Notes: generated by a model from the letters alone, not told the origin. DNA of 64,000 bases from Gammaproteobacteria bacterium (GCA_018825965.1 JAHKAA010000028.1:39051-103050), one strand, 5' to 3'; shown: positions 7,598-17,618, counted from the stretch's first letter. Translations and numbers: made by a program.

Positions 7598-7890
7598 ACT
7601 CTGTAGGGTGGCAATTGAAAACTCAGGTAACGCAGGCCGGATAAACGTAATTCGGCCTGATACCGACTTTCGCCATCGCCACTAAAATCCACCTGATAGC
7701 TGGTAAACCAGCGCCATCTGTTATCCACTTTTGAAAACTGATGTTTGCCTCTGGCGCATTCCAAAAACTGCAATTCTTGTTGCTTACACAAATGTTTGGC
7801 CAGCTTCACGGCAGTTTCATCCTGCTTACGTTGCAGCAAAAATGCATAAACAAAAGCCATACCTAACAATAATAACCAGACAAAATCCAT
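7594..7890 (-). CDS. DUF3301 family protein
   Basis: The 98-residue protein has one N-terminal membrane segment (MDFVWLLLLGMAFVYAFLL) and a conserved C-terminal part containing FLECARGKHQF, RWRWFTSYQVDFSGDGES and LRLSGLRYLSFQLPPYRV, characteristic of DUF3301. The ATG at 7890 is preceded by AAAGGAG at good spacing. The open frame reaches 7992 but that extension lacks support. In this window it diverges from yqcC. It is likely an inner-membrane protein with a cytoplasmic tail; function unknown. Confidence 0.8.
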   Translation of the reverse strand: MDFVWLLLLGMAFVYAFLLQRKQDETAVKLAKHLCKQQELQFLECARGKHQFSKVDNRWRWFTSYQVDFSGDGESRYQAELRLSGLRYLSFQLPPYRV

Positions 7891-7992
7891 CACGACTCCT
7901 TTGTTATGAAACAGCATAATGGCGACGCGCAGCTGTTTTTGCAAGGTAAGGCTGGCTCTGGCTGTGATAAAATCGACCAGCATCAAGCCCAT

Positions 7993-8346
7993 ATGAACAG
8001 AACTATGTACTTACAAGTCGATTTATTGTTGGATCAGATTGAGACTGAATTAAAAGCCTGCGGGCTTTGGGCGCTTATCACACCAAGCGCTGAGGCAATG
8101 CAAAGCGCAGCGCCATTTTTTTGTGACACTATGCCGCTGGAAAACTGGCTGCAATTTGTATTTTTGCCGCGTATGCGGGCTTTAGTGGCAGGGCGTTTGC
8201 CCTTGCCTCAACAAATTGCGGTCTGTCCTATCGCTGAAGAAGCTTTTAAACCTGTAGACAGGCAAAGATTGTTGCTGATTAATCGTATTGCGGATTTGGA
8301 TGAATTATTAAGTGGTAAACGTGAGCAAACAACACCCAGAGTCTGA
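7993..8346 (+). CDS. yqcC: YqcC family protein (DUF446)
   Basis: The 117-residue helical protein matches E. coli YqcC: an LLDQIETELKACGLW first helix, PFFCDTMPLENWLQFVFLPRM in the middle, and LPLPQQIAVCPIAEEAF after it. Function is unknown. Gene order yqcC-truC-yqcA is as in E. coli, and the 3' end overlaps truC by 26 nt, pointing to one operon. The start could be 7993 or the ATG at 8005, since the family's first conserved helix begins right after both. Confidence 0.88.
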   Translation: MNRTMYLQVDLLLDQIETELKACGLWALITPSAEAMQSAAPFFCDTMPLENWLQFVFLPRMRALVAGRLPLPQQIAVCPIAEEAFKPVDRQRLLLINRIADLDELLSGKREQTTPRV

Positions 8347-9136
8347 ACTGATTGCTGCTCCTGTGCTGACGATTTTATATCAGGACGAGTTTCTGGTGGC
8401 GATAGATAAACCTGCCGGCATGCTGGTACATCGCTCCTTTTTAGACAGACACGAAACTGTATTTGTGATGCAAACCCTGCGTAATCAGCTGGGGCAGCAT
8501 GTGTTTCCGGTGCACCGGCTCGACAGACCCACCTCTGGTGTGTTGTTATTTGCTTTGTCTTCTGATGTAGCACGTTTACTGACAGAACAGTTAACCGAAC
8601 AGCACTGGCGCAAGTTTTATCTGGCGGTTTGCCGTGGTTTTGTTAAACAAGCGGGTATTCTGGATTATCCGCTTAAAGAGCAGCTGGATAAAATTGCCGA
8701 TAAATTAGCAGATCAGGATAAAGACAAGCAGGAGGCGGTAACGGCTTTATGGCCGTTGTCTGTAGTGGAGTTGCCCATAGCTGTAGGTAAATATCCGGTC
8801 GCACGTTATTCGTTGCTGGCGTTGCAGCCTCTAACGGGTCGTAAGCATCAGCTGCGTCGGCATTTATCGCACTTACGCCATCCCATAGTGGGGGATACCA
8901 CTCATGGTGAAGGCAGGCATAACCGCTTATTTGCCGAGCATTTCAATAGCCACAGATTATTACTAATTGCCAAACGGCTTGAATTAAAACACCCGATTAG
9001 TGGTGCTGATTTAGTGATCGAAGCACCACTTGGTGAAGTAAAACAGTTATTTACAGAATTCGGTTGGCCAGCGGATGACAGCTGGTACAGCAATTTTTTT
9101 GAGCAGTCAGAGCTTAGTGTTTTGACGCCGCTTTAA
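8321..9136 (+). CDS. truC: tRNA pseudouridine(65) synthase TruC
   Basis: TruC converts U65 in the T-arm stem of some tRNAs to pseudouridine. The 271-residue protein carries the RluA-family signature HRLDRPTSG with catalytic aspartate D68, an upstream IDKPAGMLVHRS strand motif, and downstream LTGRKHQLRRHLSHLRHPIVGDT, all in family order. No S4 domain is present, which agrees with TruC. A GTG at 8321 is the likely start; GTG 8312 is an alternative. It sits between yqcC and yqcA. Confidence 0.92.
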   Translation: MSKQHPESELIAAPVLTILYQDEFLVAIDKPAGMLVHRSFLDRHETVFVMQTLRNQLGQHVFPVHRLDRPTSGVLLFALSSDVARLLTEQLTEQHWRKFYLAVCRGFVKQAGILDYPLKEQLDKIADKLADQDKDKQEAVTALWPLSVVELPIAVGKYPVARYSLLALQPLTGRKHQLRRHLSHLRHPIVGDTTHGEGRHNRLFAEHFNSHRLLLIAKRLELKHPISGADLVIEAPLGEVKQLFTEFGWPADDSWYSNFFEQSELSVLTPL

Positions 9137-9162
9137 CATGAAAGTTATAAAGCAGAGGGTTT

Positions 9163-9603
9163 ATGAAAAAAGTAGCTATTATGGTGGGCACAGTGTACGG
9201 CGGTGCTCAGTTTGTTGCCGAAGAGGCAGAAAAAATTTTGCAGGGAAAAGGCTATAGTACCCAGTTAAATACTGAACCTAAACTCAATGATGTATTGGCT
9301 TTTGCGCCTGATATCTGGCTGGTGATCACATCCACCACAGGCCAGGGTGATATTCCGGATAACCTGTTGCCATTTTTTATTGATGTAAAAGACAGATTCC
9401 CTTTATTAACAGGCAAACACTACGCAGTGATTTGTTTAGGCGACAGTGGTTATGGCGATACGTTTTGTGGCGCTGGCAAACAGTTTTCTGAATTATTGGC
9501 TGAATTGCAAGGCACAGCTTTAGCACCAGCCTTAGAAATTGATGCAGGCGAAACCCTGCAGGCCGAAGATATAGCTTTACCCTGGATAGAACAGCAGTTT
9601 TAA
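9163..9603 (+). CDS. yqcA: Flavodoxin-like protein YqcA
   Basis: This 146-residue flavodoxin-like protein should bind FMN and carry electrons in the cytosol. It has the phosphate-binding loop VGTVYGGAQFVAEE, the STTGQGDIPDN loop typical of the short-chain MioC/YqcA type, and LGDSGYGDTFCGAGKQF near the isoalloxazine site. Overall match and position after yqcC-truC favour YqcA over MioC. The redox partner is unknown; pairing with truC in the operon is conserved but unexplained. Confidence 0.9.
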   Translation: MKKVAIMVGTVYGGAQFVAEEAEKILQGKGYSTQLNTEPKLNDVLAFAPDIWLVITSTTGQGDIPDNLLPFFIDVKDRFPLLTGKHYAVICLGDSGYGDTFCGAGKQFSELLAELQGTALAPALEIDAGETLQAEDIALPWIEQQF

Positions 9604-9670
9604 CTCATAGAGGTTGCATCAAGGCGTTGTAGGGGACCCGCCCGTCTATTGATACCGCGGAGCCTGAAGA

Positions 9671-9714
9671 AATGGGGCAGAACACATACCCAATGTGTTC
9701 TACCCCCATTTTCG
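9671..9714. terminator. Bidirectional terminator between yqcA and dapD
   Basis: A long hairpin has a perfect 9-bp upper stem (AGAACACAT against ATGTGTTCT) on a GGGG/CCCC lower stem flanked by AAT/ATT. T-rich bases follow on the plus strand. It lies between the convergent ends of yqcA and dapD and could serve both. Confidence 0.8.
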
Positions 9715-9716
9715 TC

Positions 9717-10541
9717 TTAATCTATGCTACGCAGCAGAGCGTTAATCCCTACTTTAGCACGGGTCTGGGCATCTACTTTTTTGACGATAATAGCGGCGTA
9801 CAGGCTGTGTGTGCCATCTTTTGATGGAATAGAACCTGGCACTACTACTGCACCTGCAGGTACTCGGCCATAAGTGATTTCGCCGGTTTCACGGTCGTAA
9901 ATACGGGTCGACTGGCTGATATAAACACCCATAGAAAGCACTGCGCCTTCTTCGATAATCACACCTTCCACTACTTCAGAGCGGGCGCCGATAAAGCAGT
10001 TGTCTTCAATAATGGTTGGGTTGGCTTGCAGCGGCTCTAATACACCACCTATGCCTACGCCACCTGATAAGTGTACGTTTTTACCTATCTGAGCACATGA
10101 CCCTACAGTGGCCCATGTATCGACCATAGTGCCTTCACCTACATAAGCGCCAATATTGACGTACGAAGGCATCAACACCACGTTTTTATCGATAAAGCTG
10201 CCTTTACGCACTGCGGCAGGAGGCACAACACGTACACCTTCAGCGACAAAACGCTCGTGCGTGTAGTCAGCAAATTTCATCGGGACTTTATCGAAGAAAC
10301 GGTTTTCTGCGCCGTCCATCACCTGATTGTCATTGATACGAAAAGACAATAACACAGCTTTTTTCAACCACTGGTGCGTGACCCATTCGCCTGCTACTTT
10401 TTCGGCAACACGGGCTTTACCGCTGTCCAACAGCTCAATGGCCGCTGTTACTGCAGCTTTCACTTCAGCAGTAACACTAGCCGGAGTAATGGATGCACGT
10501 TGTTCAAACGCGGCTTCGATAATGGATTTTAAATCTGACAA
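9717..10541 (-). CDS. dapD: 2,3,4,5-tetrahydropyridine-2,6-dicarboxylate N-succinyltransferase
   Basis: DapD transfers succinyl from succinyl-CoA to tetrahydrodipicolinate in lysine and meso-DAP synthesis. The 274-residue length equals the E. coli enzyme. An N-terminal helical domain ([11 protein letters not shown] region) precedes a left-handed beta-helix of hexapeptide repeats (about residues 105-230), with [11 protein letters not shown] and [15 protein letters not shown] clearly visible. It starts 4 bp after glnD ends, so it is probably the last gene of a map-glnD-dapD unit as in E. coli. Confidence 0.97.
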   Translation of the reverse strand: MSDLKSIIEAAFEQRASITPASVTAEVKAAVTAAIELLDSGKARVAEKVAGEWVTHQWLKKAVLLSFRINDNQVMDGAENRFFDKVPMKFADYTHERFVAEGVRVVPPAAVRKGSFIDKNVVLMPSYVNIGAYVGEGTMVDTWATVGSCAQIGKNVHLSGGVGIGGVLEPLQANPTIIEDNCFIGARSEVVEGVIIEEGAVLSMGVYISQSTRIYDRETGEITYGRVPAGAVVVPGSIPSKDGTHSLYAAIIVKKVDAQTRAKVGINALLRSID

Positions 10542-10545
10542 AACT

Positions 10546-13170
10546 TTATCCCTCTGTCACATGAGTTAATTGTTCGACAAGAACACGGCGCAGCTGTGAT
10601 TGTTGATCGGCATCCAGCGCCTGATCCTGTCTCGTTGAAATCATAAAAAAGTCTTCGGCTTTTTCGCCTATGGTGGTGATTTTGGCGGCGTGAATACTGA
10701 TTTCACACTGCTGGAATACAGAACCTATATCAGCCAGTAAACCCGGCATATCCAAAGCGGTAATTTCCACCATAGTGCGATGTTTTTGTGAACCCGGAAT
10801 AAACACCACTTTGGGCGCTATATTAAAGGGCCGCATCTGACGGGATAAACGGGGTTTACCGCGTGACAGCTCCGGTTTACCGCTAATATAAGTTTCCAGA
10901 GCACGTTTGAGGCTTTGTAAGCGCGAAGGCGAAGTAACGGGTTCACCATTTTGCTCCAGCACCACAAAGGTATCCATGGCATAACCGTCTTTATTGGTCA
11001 TGATTTGGGCGTCAAAAATATTAACCTTTTTGCTGTCGAGCGCGGCCACTAAGTGGGCAAATAAGTTGTCCTGATCCGGTGTATAGATAAACACCTGAGT
11101 GCTGCCGCGAAATGGTGTTTTATCCACCAGCACTAAAGGTTCATCCGGATCTTTATGACGCAGAATATGTTCGCAGTGCCAGACAATTTGTTTAGGGTTA
11201 TAACGGGCAAAATAATCTGCTTTGATCCGGCCCCACAGCTGCAGCACTTCTTGTTCGCTAAAACCTTGTTTTTGCAGCAGCTTCATGGCTTCGGCCTGGT
11301 TTTCGCGAATTAAATCACGTAAATCCATGGGTTTTTCGAGGCCACGGCGGAAGGCTTTTTGAGTGCCTAAATAGAGTTCTCGTAATAACGAGCCTTTCCA
11401 GTCATTCCATAAATTGTCATTGGTAGCACGAATATCGGCTAAGGTCAGGCAATACAAATAATTAAGCCGGGTTTCGTCCCGCACTTTATCGGCAAATTCT
11501 GCGATCACTGCCGGGTCGTGAATATCCCGGCGTTGTGCTGTCACCGACATCAATAAATGACTTTCGACCAGCCAGGCCAGCAGTTTACTGTCAAAGTCAC
11601 TTAACTTATGCAGCTTGCCAAATTCACGCGCATCCAGCGAACCAAGCTCTGAGTGATCGCCACCTCTGCCTTTGGCAATATCGTGAAAAATACCGGCCAG
11701 ATATAAAATTTCTGGTTTTTCCATACGTTTGACTATGTCGGTACAAAGCGGAAATTCGTTTTCAAAACCTGCTTGTGAGTAGCGGTATAAGTTTTTCAGC
11801 ACCCTGTGGGTGTGTTCATCCACTGTGTAGGCATGGAACAAATCGAATTGCATCTGACCAACAATATTGCGCCAGGCTGGTAAATAGGAGGCCAGAACAC
11901 CGTGGCGATGCATCAGCGTAATGGCTCTGTCCATGCCACGAGGATGACGGATAATGCTCATAAAGAGCTGACGGCAGGCTTCATAATCCTGCAAGTCGCC
12001 CATCAGACGACGCCTGACTAAACGCAATAAACGAATCGTATCAGAGTGAATACCGGTGATATTGGAGTTGTTGGCTATATGCCAGAACAAACGCAGAATA
12101 TTTTCACGACGGGCAAAGACTGCATTGTCGGTGGCGCGGATTAGATGACCTGTCAGCTCAAAAAAGTCATCCAGCTTTTGTTGTTTCAGCTTGCTTTGGC
12201 CGTTCAGAATACTGCCGTCAAAATGCTGCAGCAGCATATCGTTTAGCTCAGCAACCCGTTGCACCGTCTGAAAAAAGCGTTTCATCATACGTTCAACGGA
12301 CGCTTTGCCATCATCACCAAAACCTAAACGTTTGGCAACTGCTGGCTGATAGTCAAACAAAATACGGTTTTCATTACGGCCTGATTCGACGTGCAAAGCA
12401 AAACGCATTTGCCACAAATAGGCTTCACACTCCATCAGTTCCTGATATTCATCTTCGGTCAGGTACTGGTAAGCCACCAGTTCACGCATGGTTCTGGTAT
12501 TAAAATGTTTTTTTGCCACCCAGCCTATGGTCTGAATATCACGTAAACCACCAGGGTTGGCTTTTAAATTCGGTTCTAAGTTGTAGGCTGTGCCATGGTA
12601 TTGGGCATGACGTTGTTGTTGCTCATCACGTTTGGCCTGGAAAAATGCCTGTGAAGTCCAGAAGTTGTCTTTGCAGACCTGCAGCTGCAGCTCATCAAAT
12701 AGCTCTTTGCTGCCGGTCAGCAGGCGCATTTCCATCAGGTTGGTGGCTATAGTGATGTCTTCTTTACCGAGCGTCACAGATTCCTTGACGCTGCGTACAC
12801 TGTGACCCACTTCTAAACGTAAGTCCCACAGCAGGGTAATAAACTGGCTGATTTGTTCTTTTTGTGTGTTATCCAGCCTGCTGTCTGTCAGCAATAACAA
12901 GTCGATATCAGAGCAGGGGTGCAATTCACCCCTGCCATAACCACCTACAGCTATCAGACTGATTTTTTTATGTTTATGCAGGTCAAAATGCTGCCATAAG
13001 GACTCCAGCACTTCGTCGATAAAACGGGCGCGGGCTTTCACCAGGCTGCCCACTGTCTGATGCTCAAAAGCATGTTTCAGCCAGTCGTTAAACTCGGCAA
13101 AATGTTTTTTATAGCTATCCAGAGTACATAAACCGGGTAAAGACTTAGTAAACGCCAGGGCCATGTTCAT
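10546..13170 (-). CDS. glnD: Bifunctional uridylyltransferase/uridylyl-removing enzyme GlnD
   Basis: GlnD senses glutamine and uridylylates or deuridylylates PII proteins, controlling nitrogen assimilation. Domains in order: nucleotidyltransferase with [19 protein letters not shown] (G76-L94; D88 and D90 as metal ligands), the linking helical region, an HD hydrolase domain with H453 and H496-D497 ([13 protein letters not shown]), and two C-terminal ACT domains (about 700-780 and 805-874) for glutamine. At 874 residues it is close to E. coli GlnD (890). No key residue appears to be missing. Confidence 0.97.
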   Translation of the reverse strand: MNMALAFTKSLPGLCTLDSYKKHFAEFNDWLKHAFEHQTVGSLVKARARFIDEVLESLWQHFDLHKHKKISLIAVGGYGRGELHPCSDIDLLLLTDSRLDNTQKEQISQFITLLWDLRLEVGHSVRSVKESVTLGKEDITIATNLMEMRLLTGSKELFDELQLQVCKDNFWTSQAFFQAKRDEQQQRHAQYHGTAYNLEPNLKANPGGLRDIQTIGWVAKKHFNTRTMRELVAYQYLTEDEYQELMECEAYLWQMRFALHVESGRNENRILFDYQPAVAKRLGFGDDGKASVERMMKRFFQTVQRVAELNDMLLQHFDGSILNGQSKLKQQKLDDFFELTGHLIRATDNAVFARRENILRLFWHIANNSNITGIHSDTIRLLRLVRRRLMGDLQDYEACRQLFMSIIRHPRGMDRAITLMHRHGVLASYLPAWRNIVGQMQFDLFHAYTVDEHTHRVLKNLYRYSQAGFENEFPLCTDIVKRMEKPEILYLAGIFHDIAKGRGGDHSELGSLDAREFGKLHKLSDFDSKLLAWLVESHLLMSVTAQRRDIHDPAVIAEFADKVRDETRLNYLYCLTLADIRATNDNLWNDWKGSLLRELYLGTQKAFRRGLEKPMDLRDLIRENQAEAMKLLQKQGFSEQEVLQLWGRIKADYFARYNPKQIVWHCEHILRHKDPDEPLVLVDKTPFRGSTQVFIYTPDQDNLFAHLVAALDSKKVNIFDAQIMTNKDGYAMDTFVVLEQNGEPVTSPSRLQSLKRALETYISGKPELSRGKPRLSRQMRPFNIAPKVVFIPGSQKHRTMVEITALDMPGLLADIGSVFQQCEISIHAAKITTIGEKAEDFFMISTRQDQALDADQQSQLRRVLVEQLTHVTEG

Positions 13171-13217
13171 TTGCTTTACCTCAAATCTTAAACGGCCGTC
13201 GTTTGTCTGAACCCGAC

Positions 13218-14009
13218 TTATTCGGCCGTAACTATTCGTTCTATGCTGTCGTCCGATCTCAGAGTTAAAATTTCGCAGCCAGTCTCTGTGACGACAATAG
13301 TGTGTTCAAACTGCGCTGATAAACTACGATCTTTGGTGACAACCGTCCAGCCGTCTTTTAACAATTTACTATGACGCTCACCAGCGTTGATCATTGGCTC
13401 TATGGTTAAACACATACCGGTTTTTAAGGTATCACCTGTGCCAGGGCGGCCATAATGCAGCACTTGTGGGTCTTCGTGGAAGACCTGACCTATGCCATGA
13501 CCACAGTATTCACGCACTACTGAGTAGCTGTGTTTTTCGGCATGCTGCTGGATCACAAAACCAATATCACCTAAACGGGCACCGTTTTTCACTTTACGAA
13601 TGCCCATGTATAAGCATTCCTGCGTCACACGAATTAAGCGGTCTGCCAGAATACTGGGTTTGCCAATCACAAACATTTTTGAGGTATCACCGTGATAACC
13701 ATCTTTAATCACTGTGATATCTATATTGATAATGTCGCCTTCTTTGAGTTTTTTCTCAGCCGACGGAATACCGTGGCAAATCACCTGATTGACTGAAGTA
13801 CAGATGGATTTTGGAAAGCCGTGGTAATTCAGTGGGGCAGGGATAGCCTGCTGCACATCCACAATATAGTTGTGGCAAATCGTATTCAGCTCTTCGGTGG
13901 TGACACCAGCTTTGACGTATGGCTCAATCATCTCTAATACTTCGGCTGCTAATTTGCCTGCCACACGCATTTTTTCGATCTGATCTGCTGTTTTAATAAT
14001 CGCGGCCAT
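13218..14009 (-). CDS. map: Type I methionine aminopeptidase
   Basis: The enzyme removes N-terminal methionine from nascent proteins. The 263-residue protein has the metal and substrate residues in order: the HGFPKS loop, D in NIDITVIKDGYHGDTSKMF, H in YCGHGIGQVFHEDPQV, E in LTIEPMINAGE and E in FEHTIVVTE. I chose the ATG at 14009 because homology starts with MAAIIKTADQIEKMR and purine-rich GAGAGAGA lies upstream; the longer frame to 14066 would overlap the rpsB promoter. It faces rpsB head-to-head, as in E. coli. Confidence 0.97.
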   Translation of the reverse strand: MAAIIKTADQIEKMRVAGKLAAEVLEMIEPYVKAGVTTEELNTICHNYIVDVQQAIPAPLNYHGFPKSICTSVNQVICHGIPSAEKKLKEGDIINIDITVIKDGYHGDTSKMFVIGKPSILADRLIRVTQECLYMGIRKVKNGARLGDIGFVIQQHAEKHSYSVVREYCGHGIGQVFHEDPQVLHYGRPGTGDTLKTGMCLTIEPMINAGERHSKLLKDGWTVVTKDRSLSAQFEHTIVVTETGCEILTLRSDDSIERIVTAE

Positions 14010-14065
14010 GCCATCTCTCTCTCTGCTGCAAACAGCTGTAAAAAGCTGTAAAAATACACATTTCA

Positions 14066-14094
14066 TTGTGTTTAAAGGGTGTCTATGGTATAAA
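14066..14094 (+). promoter_or_regulatory. Probable sigma-70 promoter of rpsB-tsf
   Basis: TTGTGT (14066-14071) and TATAAA (14089-14094) are separated by exactly 17 bp and followed at once by a GCGCGCCGCG discriminator. Such GC-rich discriminators are typical of growth-rate and stringently controlled translation promoters. It would give a leader of about 170 nt before rpsB. Confidence 0.65.
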
Positions 14095-14224
14095 GCGCGC
14101 CGCGATTTGGCAAATCAGATTCTGCTAAAAACGCAAAACGCAGATTAAAACTGCAATTAACTAAACAACACACATACATCGACACATAATCCGGGGTGCT
14201 GTAACTCATTGAGTTTCGGTCGGT

Positions 14225-14270
14225 TTTATGGGGTGTATGGAGGCCCAACCCCATTACTAAGGAATATTTA
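14225..14270 (+). promoter_or_regulatory. Candidate S2-responsive leader hairpin upstream of rpsB
   Basis: A 7-bp stem (ATGGGGT against ACCCCAT) with a 13-nt loop (GTATGGAGGCCCA) ends just before the AAGGA ribosome-binding site of rpsB. In E. coli, S2 represses its own operon through a conserved structured leader. This hairpin sits in the right place, but the match to that leader is inferred, not demonstrated. Confidence 0.4.
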
Positions 14271-14272
14271 TA

Positions 14273-15001
14273 ATGGCAAAAGTTTCTATGCGCGATATGC
14301 TCCAGGCGGGCGTACATTTCGGTCACCAAACACGTTACTGGAACCCAAAAATGAAGCCATTCATTTTCGGCGCTCGTAACCGTGTTCATATCATCAACCT
14401 GGAACAAACTGTTCCTATGATGAACGATGCTTTAGCTTTCATTCAGTCTGTTGCTGCTAAAAAAGGCAAAATCCTGTTTGTTGGTACTAAGCGCGCTGCC
14501 TCTGAAGCGATCAAAGAAGCTGCTTCTCAAGTTGACCAGTACTATGTAAACCACCGTTGGTTAGGTGGCATGCTGACTAACTGGAAAACTGTTCGCCAGT
14601 CTATCAAGCGTTTAAAAGACCTGGAATCTCAAAGCCAGGACGGTACTTTCGACAAGCTGACTAAAAAAGAAGCTTTAGACCGTACCCGTGAAATGGACAA
14701 GCTGGAAAAAAGCTTAGGCGGTATCAAAGACATGGGCGGCTTGCCTGATGTTCTGTTTGTGATCGACGCCGACCACGAACACATTGCAATTAAAGAAGCC
14801 AACAACCTGGGTATCCCTGTTGTATCTATCGTTGATACTAACTCTGATCCTAAAGGTGTTGACTATGTGATCCCTGGTAACGATGACGCTATCCGCGCTA
14901 TCCAGTTATACCTGGGCGCAGTAAATCAGGCCATCACTGAAGGCCGCAGCAAAAACATCGAAGTTCAGGCTGAATCTGAAAACTTCGTAGCTGCTGAGTA
15001 A
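14273..15001 (+). CDS. rpsB: 30S ribosomal protein S2
   Basis: S2 binds the 30S subunit late in assembly and is needed for S1 binding. The 242-residue protein has [22 protein letters not shown] at the N-terminus, [14 protein letters not shown], the [11 protein letters not shown] signature, and the [27 protein letters not shown] strand-helix pair. AAGGA precedes the ATG. It is the first gene of the translation/envelope cluster and is followed by a possible attenuator before tsf. Confidence 0.98.
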   Translation: MAKVSMRDMLQAGVHFGHQTRYWNPKMKPFIFGARNRVHIINLEQTVPMMNDALAFIQSVAAKKGKILFVGTKRAASEAIKEAASQVDQYYVNHRWLGGMLTNWKTVRQSIKRLKDLESQSQDGTFDKLTKKEALDRTREMDKLEKSLGGIKDMGGLPDVLFVIDADHEHIAIKEANNLGIPVVSIVDTNSDPKGVDYVIPGNDDAIRAIQLYLGAVNQAITEGRSKNIEVQAESENFVAAE

Positions 15002-15013
15002 TTGCATTGTCTC

Positions 15014-15076
15014 TGTAGCCTTGTAACCAAGGCTACATAAAGCAAGTTTAAACTTACAGGGGCATTTGCCCCCTGT
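15014..15076 (+). terminator. Two hairpins between rpsB and tsf, possible attenuator
   Basis: A perfect 10-bp stem with loop TAAC (15014-15037) is followed by a GC-rich hairpin ACAGGGG...CCCCTGT (15056-15076) and then TTTGT. The second looks like a partial terminator that could lower tsf and downstream transcription relative to rpsB. In E. coli a similar rpsB-tsf gap contains a partial terminator. Confidence 0.55.
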
Positions 15077-15109
15077 TTGTCCACGAAAAAATTTTGCGAG
15101 GAACTCCCC

Positions 15110-15982
15110 ATGGCTGTAACTGCCGGTATGGTAAAAGAATTACGCGAGCGCACTGGCGCTGGCATGATGGACTGCAAAAAAGCTTTAGAAGAAACTGCAG
15201 GCGACATCGAAGGCGCAATCGAATTAATGCGTAAAAACGGTCAGGCTAAAGCTGCCAAGAAAGCTGGCCGTATTGCTGCTGAAGGTACTGTAATCACTCG
15301 CGTTGGTAACGGTTACGCTGTTGCAATCGAATTTAACTGTGAAACAGATTTCGTAGGCCGTGACGCAAGCTTCCTGGCTTTCTCTAACGCTGCTGCTGAT
15401 CTGGCTCACGCCAACAAGCTGTTCACTGTGGAAGAGCTGTCTGCTGCGAAGCTTGGTGATACTACAGTTGAAGAAGCGCGCGCTACACTGGTGACTAAAA
15501 TCGGTGAAAACATCAACATCCGTCGTATCTCTGTAGTTCAGGGTGACGTGATTGGTCAGTACACTCACTCAGGCCGTATCGGCGTGTTAGTGGTACTGGA
15601 AGGCGGTAACGAAGATATCGCTAAAGACGTTGCTATGCACGTTGCTGCTAACAACCCTTCATTCCTGACTCCTGAGTCAGTGCCAGCTGAAGTTGTTGCT
15701 AAAGAGCAGGAAATCCAGATCGAAATCGCTATCAACAGCGGCAAGCCAAAAGAAATCGCTGAGAAGATGGTTGCTGGTCGTATGACTAAGTTCACTGGCG
15801 AAGTTTCTTTAACTGGCCAGATGTTCGTAAAAGATCCTTCAATCACTACAGGTGAATTCCTGAAGCAAAACGGTGCTAAAGCTGTTAGCTACATCCGTTT
15901 AGAAGTAGGTGAAGGCATCGAAAAAGCAGAAACTGATTTTGCTGCTGAAGTTGCTGCTCAAATCGCTGCTGCTAAGAAGTAA
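15110..15982 (+). CDS. tsf: Elongation factor Ts
   Basis: EF-Ts is the guanine nucleotide exchange factor of EF-Tu. The 290-residue protein has the N-terminal UBA-like [22 protein letters not shown], the core TDFVGRD and [14 protein letters not shown] equivalents ([13 protein letters not shown]), and a C-terminal [13 protein letters not shown] chose the ATG at 15110, where GAGGAA precedes MAVTAGMVK; the open frame extends to 15077 without support. A strong terminator follows the gene. Confidence 0.98.
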   Translation: MAVTAGMVKELRERTGAGMMDCKKALEETAGDIEGAIELMRKNGQAKAAKKAGRIAAEGTVITRVGNGYAVAIEFNCETDFVGRDASFLAFSNAAADLAHANKLFTVEELSAAKLGDTTVEEARATLVTKIGENINIRRISVVQGDVIGQYTHSGRIGVLVVLEGGNEDIAKDVAMHVAANNPSFLTPESVPAEVVAKEQEIQIEIAINSGKPKEIAEKMVAGRMTKFTGEVSLTGQMFVKDPSITTGEFLKQNGAKAVSYIRLEVGEGIEKAETDFAAEVAAQIAAAKK

Positions 15983-16020
15983 TTTACGCTTTAGCAATGC
16001 TTTGAAACCAGCTAGAATAA

Positions 16021-16055
16021 CCGCGACCTGACCTTCGTCTGTCGCGGTTTTTTTT
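16021..16055 (+). terminator. Intrinsic terminator after tsf
   Basis: A perfect 7-bp CCGCGAC/GTCGCGG stem (16021-16027, 16041-16047) with a 13-nt loop is followed by eight T residues. It should end the rpsB-tsf transcript, so pyrH and downstream genes probably have their own promoter or rely on read-through. Confidence 0.85.
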
Positions 16056-16117
16056 ATGTACAGGATGTACGGTACGTCGAAAATGCAGGAGCAACTTTTC
16101 GACGATGTACAGGATGT
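16056..16117 (+). repeat. AGGA-loop hairpin flanked by direct repeats, upstream of pyrH
   Basis: A 30-nt hairpin (16075-16104) has a 9-bp outer stem and a 3-bp inner stem around an AGGA loop. Two copies of ATGTACAGGATGT (16056-16068 and 16105-16117) flank it; the first copy can itself fold as GTAC-AGGAT-GTAC. The element sits just after the tsf terminator and about 77 bp before the pyrH start. It resembles the GGA-loop repeats at both ends of the window. Confidence 0.65.
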
Positions 16118-16193
16118 CGGGTTTGTTGTACGAGCCCATGTATATAAAATTGACCCACAACAAGGTTATACCTTCCAGATAAATGAGGACCAC

Positions 16194-16931
16194 ATGAGCA
16201 ATCCAAAACTAGCCTACAGAAGAATTTTATTAAAACTCAGTGGTGAAGCCCTGATGGGTGAAGAAGGCTTTGGTATAGATCCTAAAGTGTTGGATCGGAT
16301 GGCTCAGGAAATCAAAGAGCTGGTTGAATTAGGTATTCAGGTCGCCATCGTCATTGGTGGTGGCAATATTTTCCGTGGTGAAGGCCTGGCTAAAGCGGGT
16401 ATGAACCGTGTAGTCGGTGACCATATGGGTATGTTAGCGACAGTGATGAATGGTCTGGCGATGCGTGATGCACTGCACCGCGCTTTTGTAAATGCCCGTT
16501 TGATGTCTGCTATCCCATTAAACGGCGTTTGTGACAATTACAGCTGGGCAGAAGCCATAAGTCTGTTAAAGTCTGGCCGTGTGGTGATTTTCTCTGCCGG
16601 TACTGGTAACCCGTTTTTCACGACAGACTCAGCCGCTTGTTTACGTGGTATTGAAATTGAAGCCGATGCGGTTTTAAAAGCCACTAAAGTAGATGGTGTC
16701 TATTCAGCTGATCCGGTGAAAGACCCAACAGCCACTCTGTATAGCAAATTGAGCTACACAGAAGTACTGGAAAAAGAATTAAAAGTTATGGATTTAGCCG
16801 CCTTTACGCTGGCTCGCGACCATAATATGCAAATTCGTGTATTCAATATGAATACGCCTGGCGCACTGAAACGTGTGGTGCTGGGTGAAGAAGAAGGCAC
16901 AGTGATCGACCACGCTGAAAAATTACAGTAA
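16194..16931 (+). CDS. pyrH: UMP kinase
   Basis: PyrH phosphorylates UMP to UDP and belongs to the amino-acid kinase fold, not the adenylate kinase family. The 245-residue protein shows the [12 protein letters not shown] phosphate-binding N-terminus, [11 protein letters not shown], the [17 protein letters not shown] block and [26 protein letters not shown], as in E. coli (241 aa). I chose the ATG at 16194, after TGAGGAC. The longer open frame would run back into the repeat and terminator at 16056. Confidence 0.97.
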   Translation: MSNPKLAYRRILLKLSGEALMGEEGFGIDPKVLDRMAQEIKELVELGIQVAIVIGGGNIFRGEGLAKAGMNRVVGDHMGMLATVMNGLAMRDALHRAFVNARLMSAIPLNGVCDNYSWAEAISLLKSGRVVIFSAGTGNPFFTTDSAACLRGIEIEADAVLKATKVDGVYSADPVKDPTATLYSKLSYTEVLEKELKVMDLAAFTLARDHNMQIRVFNMNTPGALKRVVLGEEEGTVIDHAEKLQ

Positions 16932-16976
16932 ACTAACTGCCACTTTTTTGGTGTAGCAAAAAAAGGAATAGCCAAA

Positions 16977-17534
16977 GTGATTAACGATATTCTCAAAGAC
17001 AGCAAAACCCGGATGGAAAAAAGCGTTGAAGCGCTGAAAAGCCAATTATCCAAAATTCGTACCGGCCGTGCTCACCCAAGTTTATTAGACGGCATTCAGG
17101 TGTCTTATTACGGCGCTAATACGCCATTACGCCAGGTCGCTAACGTGTCGGTGGAAGACGCCCGTACTCTGAGCATCAGTGTGTTTGATAAAACCCTGGT
17201 TCAGCCTGTAGAGAAAGCCATTATGCAGTCAGATTTGGGTTTAAATCCAATGAGCGCTGGTACTACTATTCGTGTGCCTTTGCCTCCACTGACAGAAGAA
17301 CGTCGTCGTGATTTAGTCAAAGTCGTGCGTAACGAAGCCGAAGGCGCCCGTGTGGCTGTGCGTAACATTCGCCGTGATGCAAACGCTGATCTGAAATCTT
17401 TATTAAAAGATAAAGAAATTGGTGAAGACGATGAGCGTAAAGCCACTGATGAAGTTCAGAAGCTGACCGACGCTTTCGTGAAGAAGGTTGACGAGGTTTT
17501 AGCTGACAAAGAAAAAGAGTTGATGGAAGTTTAA
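16977..17534 (+). CDS. frr: Ribosome recycling factor
   Basis: RRF acts with EF-G to split post-termination ribosomes. The 185-residue length equals E. coli RRF. Conserved segments are [28 protein letters not shown], the [23 protein letters not shown] domain II region, and [27 protein letters not shown] in the long helices. The start is GTG at 16977, preceded by AAAAAAGGA. It lies 45 bp after pyrH, the standard order. Confidence 0.98.
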   Translation: MINDILKDSKTRMEKSVEALKSQLSKIRTGRAHPSLLDGIQVSYYGANTPLRQVANVSVEDARTLSISVFDKTLVQPVEKAIMQSDLGLNPMSAGTTIRVPLPPLTEERRRDLVKVVRNEAEGARVAVRNIRRDANADLKSLLKDKEIGEDDERKATDEVQKLTDAFVKKVDEVLADKEKELMEV

Positions 17535-17561
17535 TCAACTCTGCCCTGATTAGGGAAATAG

Positions 17562-17594
17562 CGCCGTGTAGGGTATACTTCGCGGCGTTTTTTA
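17562..17594 (+). terminator. Weak terminator-like hairpin before uppS
   Basis: A 5-bp CGCCG/CGGCG stem with a 16-nt loop precedes TTTTTTATT. The loop also contains TATACT, so the site could instead carry a -10 element of a uppS promoter. Evidence is thin for either reading. Confidence 0.35.
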
Positions 17595-17618
17595 TTATTT
17601 TGACAAGGTCAGATTCAG

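Noticed and set aside
9604..9670. Possible small RNA or repeat between yqcA and its terminator
   Set aside because: Only 67 bp with no stable structure or promoter that could be supported.
14072..14407. 111-codon antisense frame across the rpsB leader and start
   Set aside because: It spans the rpsB promoter, leader and first codons in antisense; no ribosome-binding site or family supports it.
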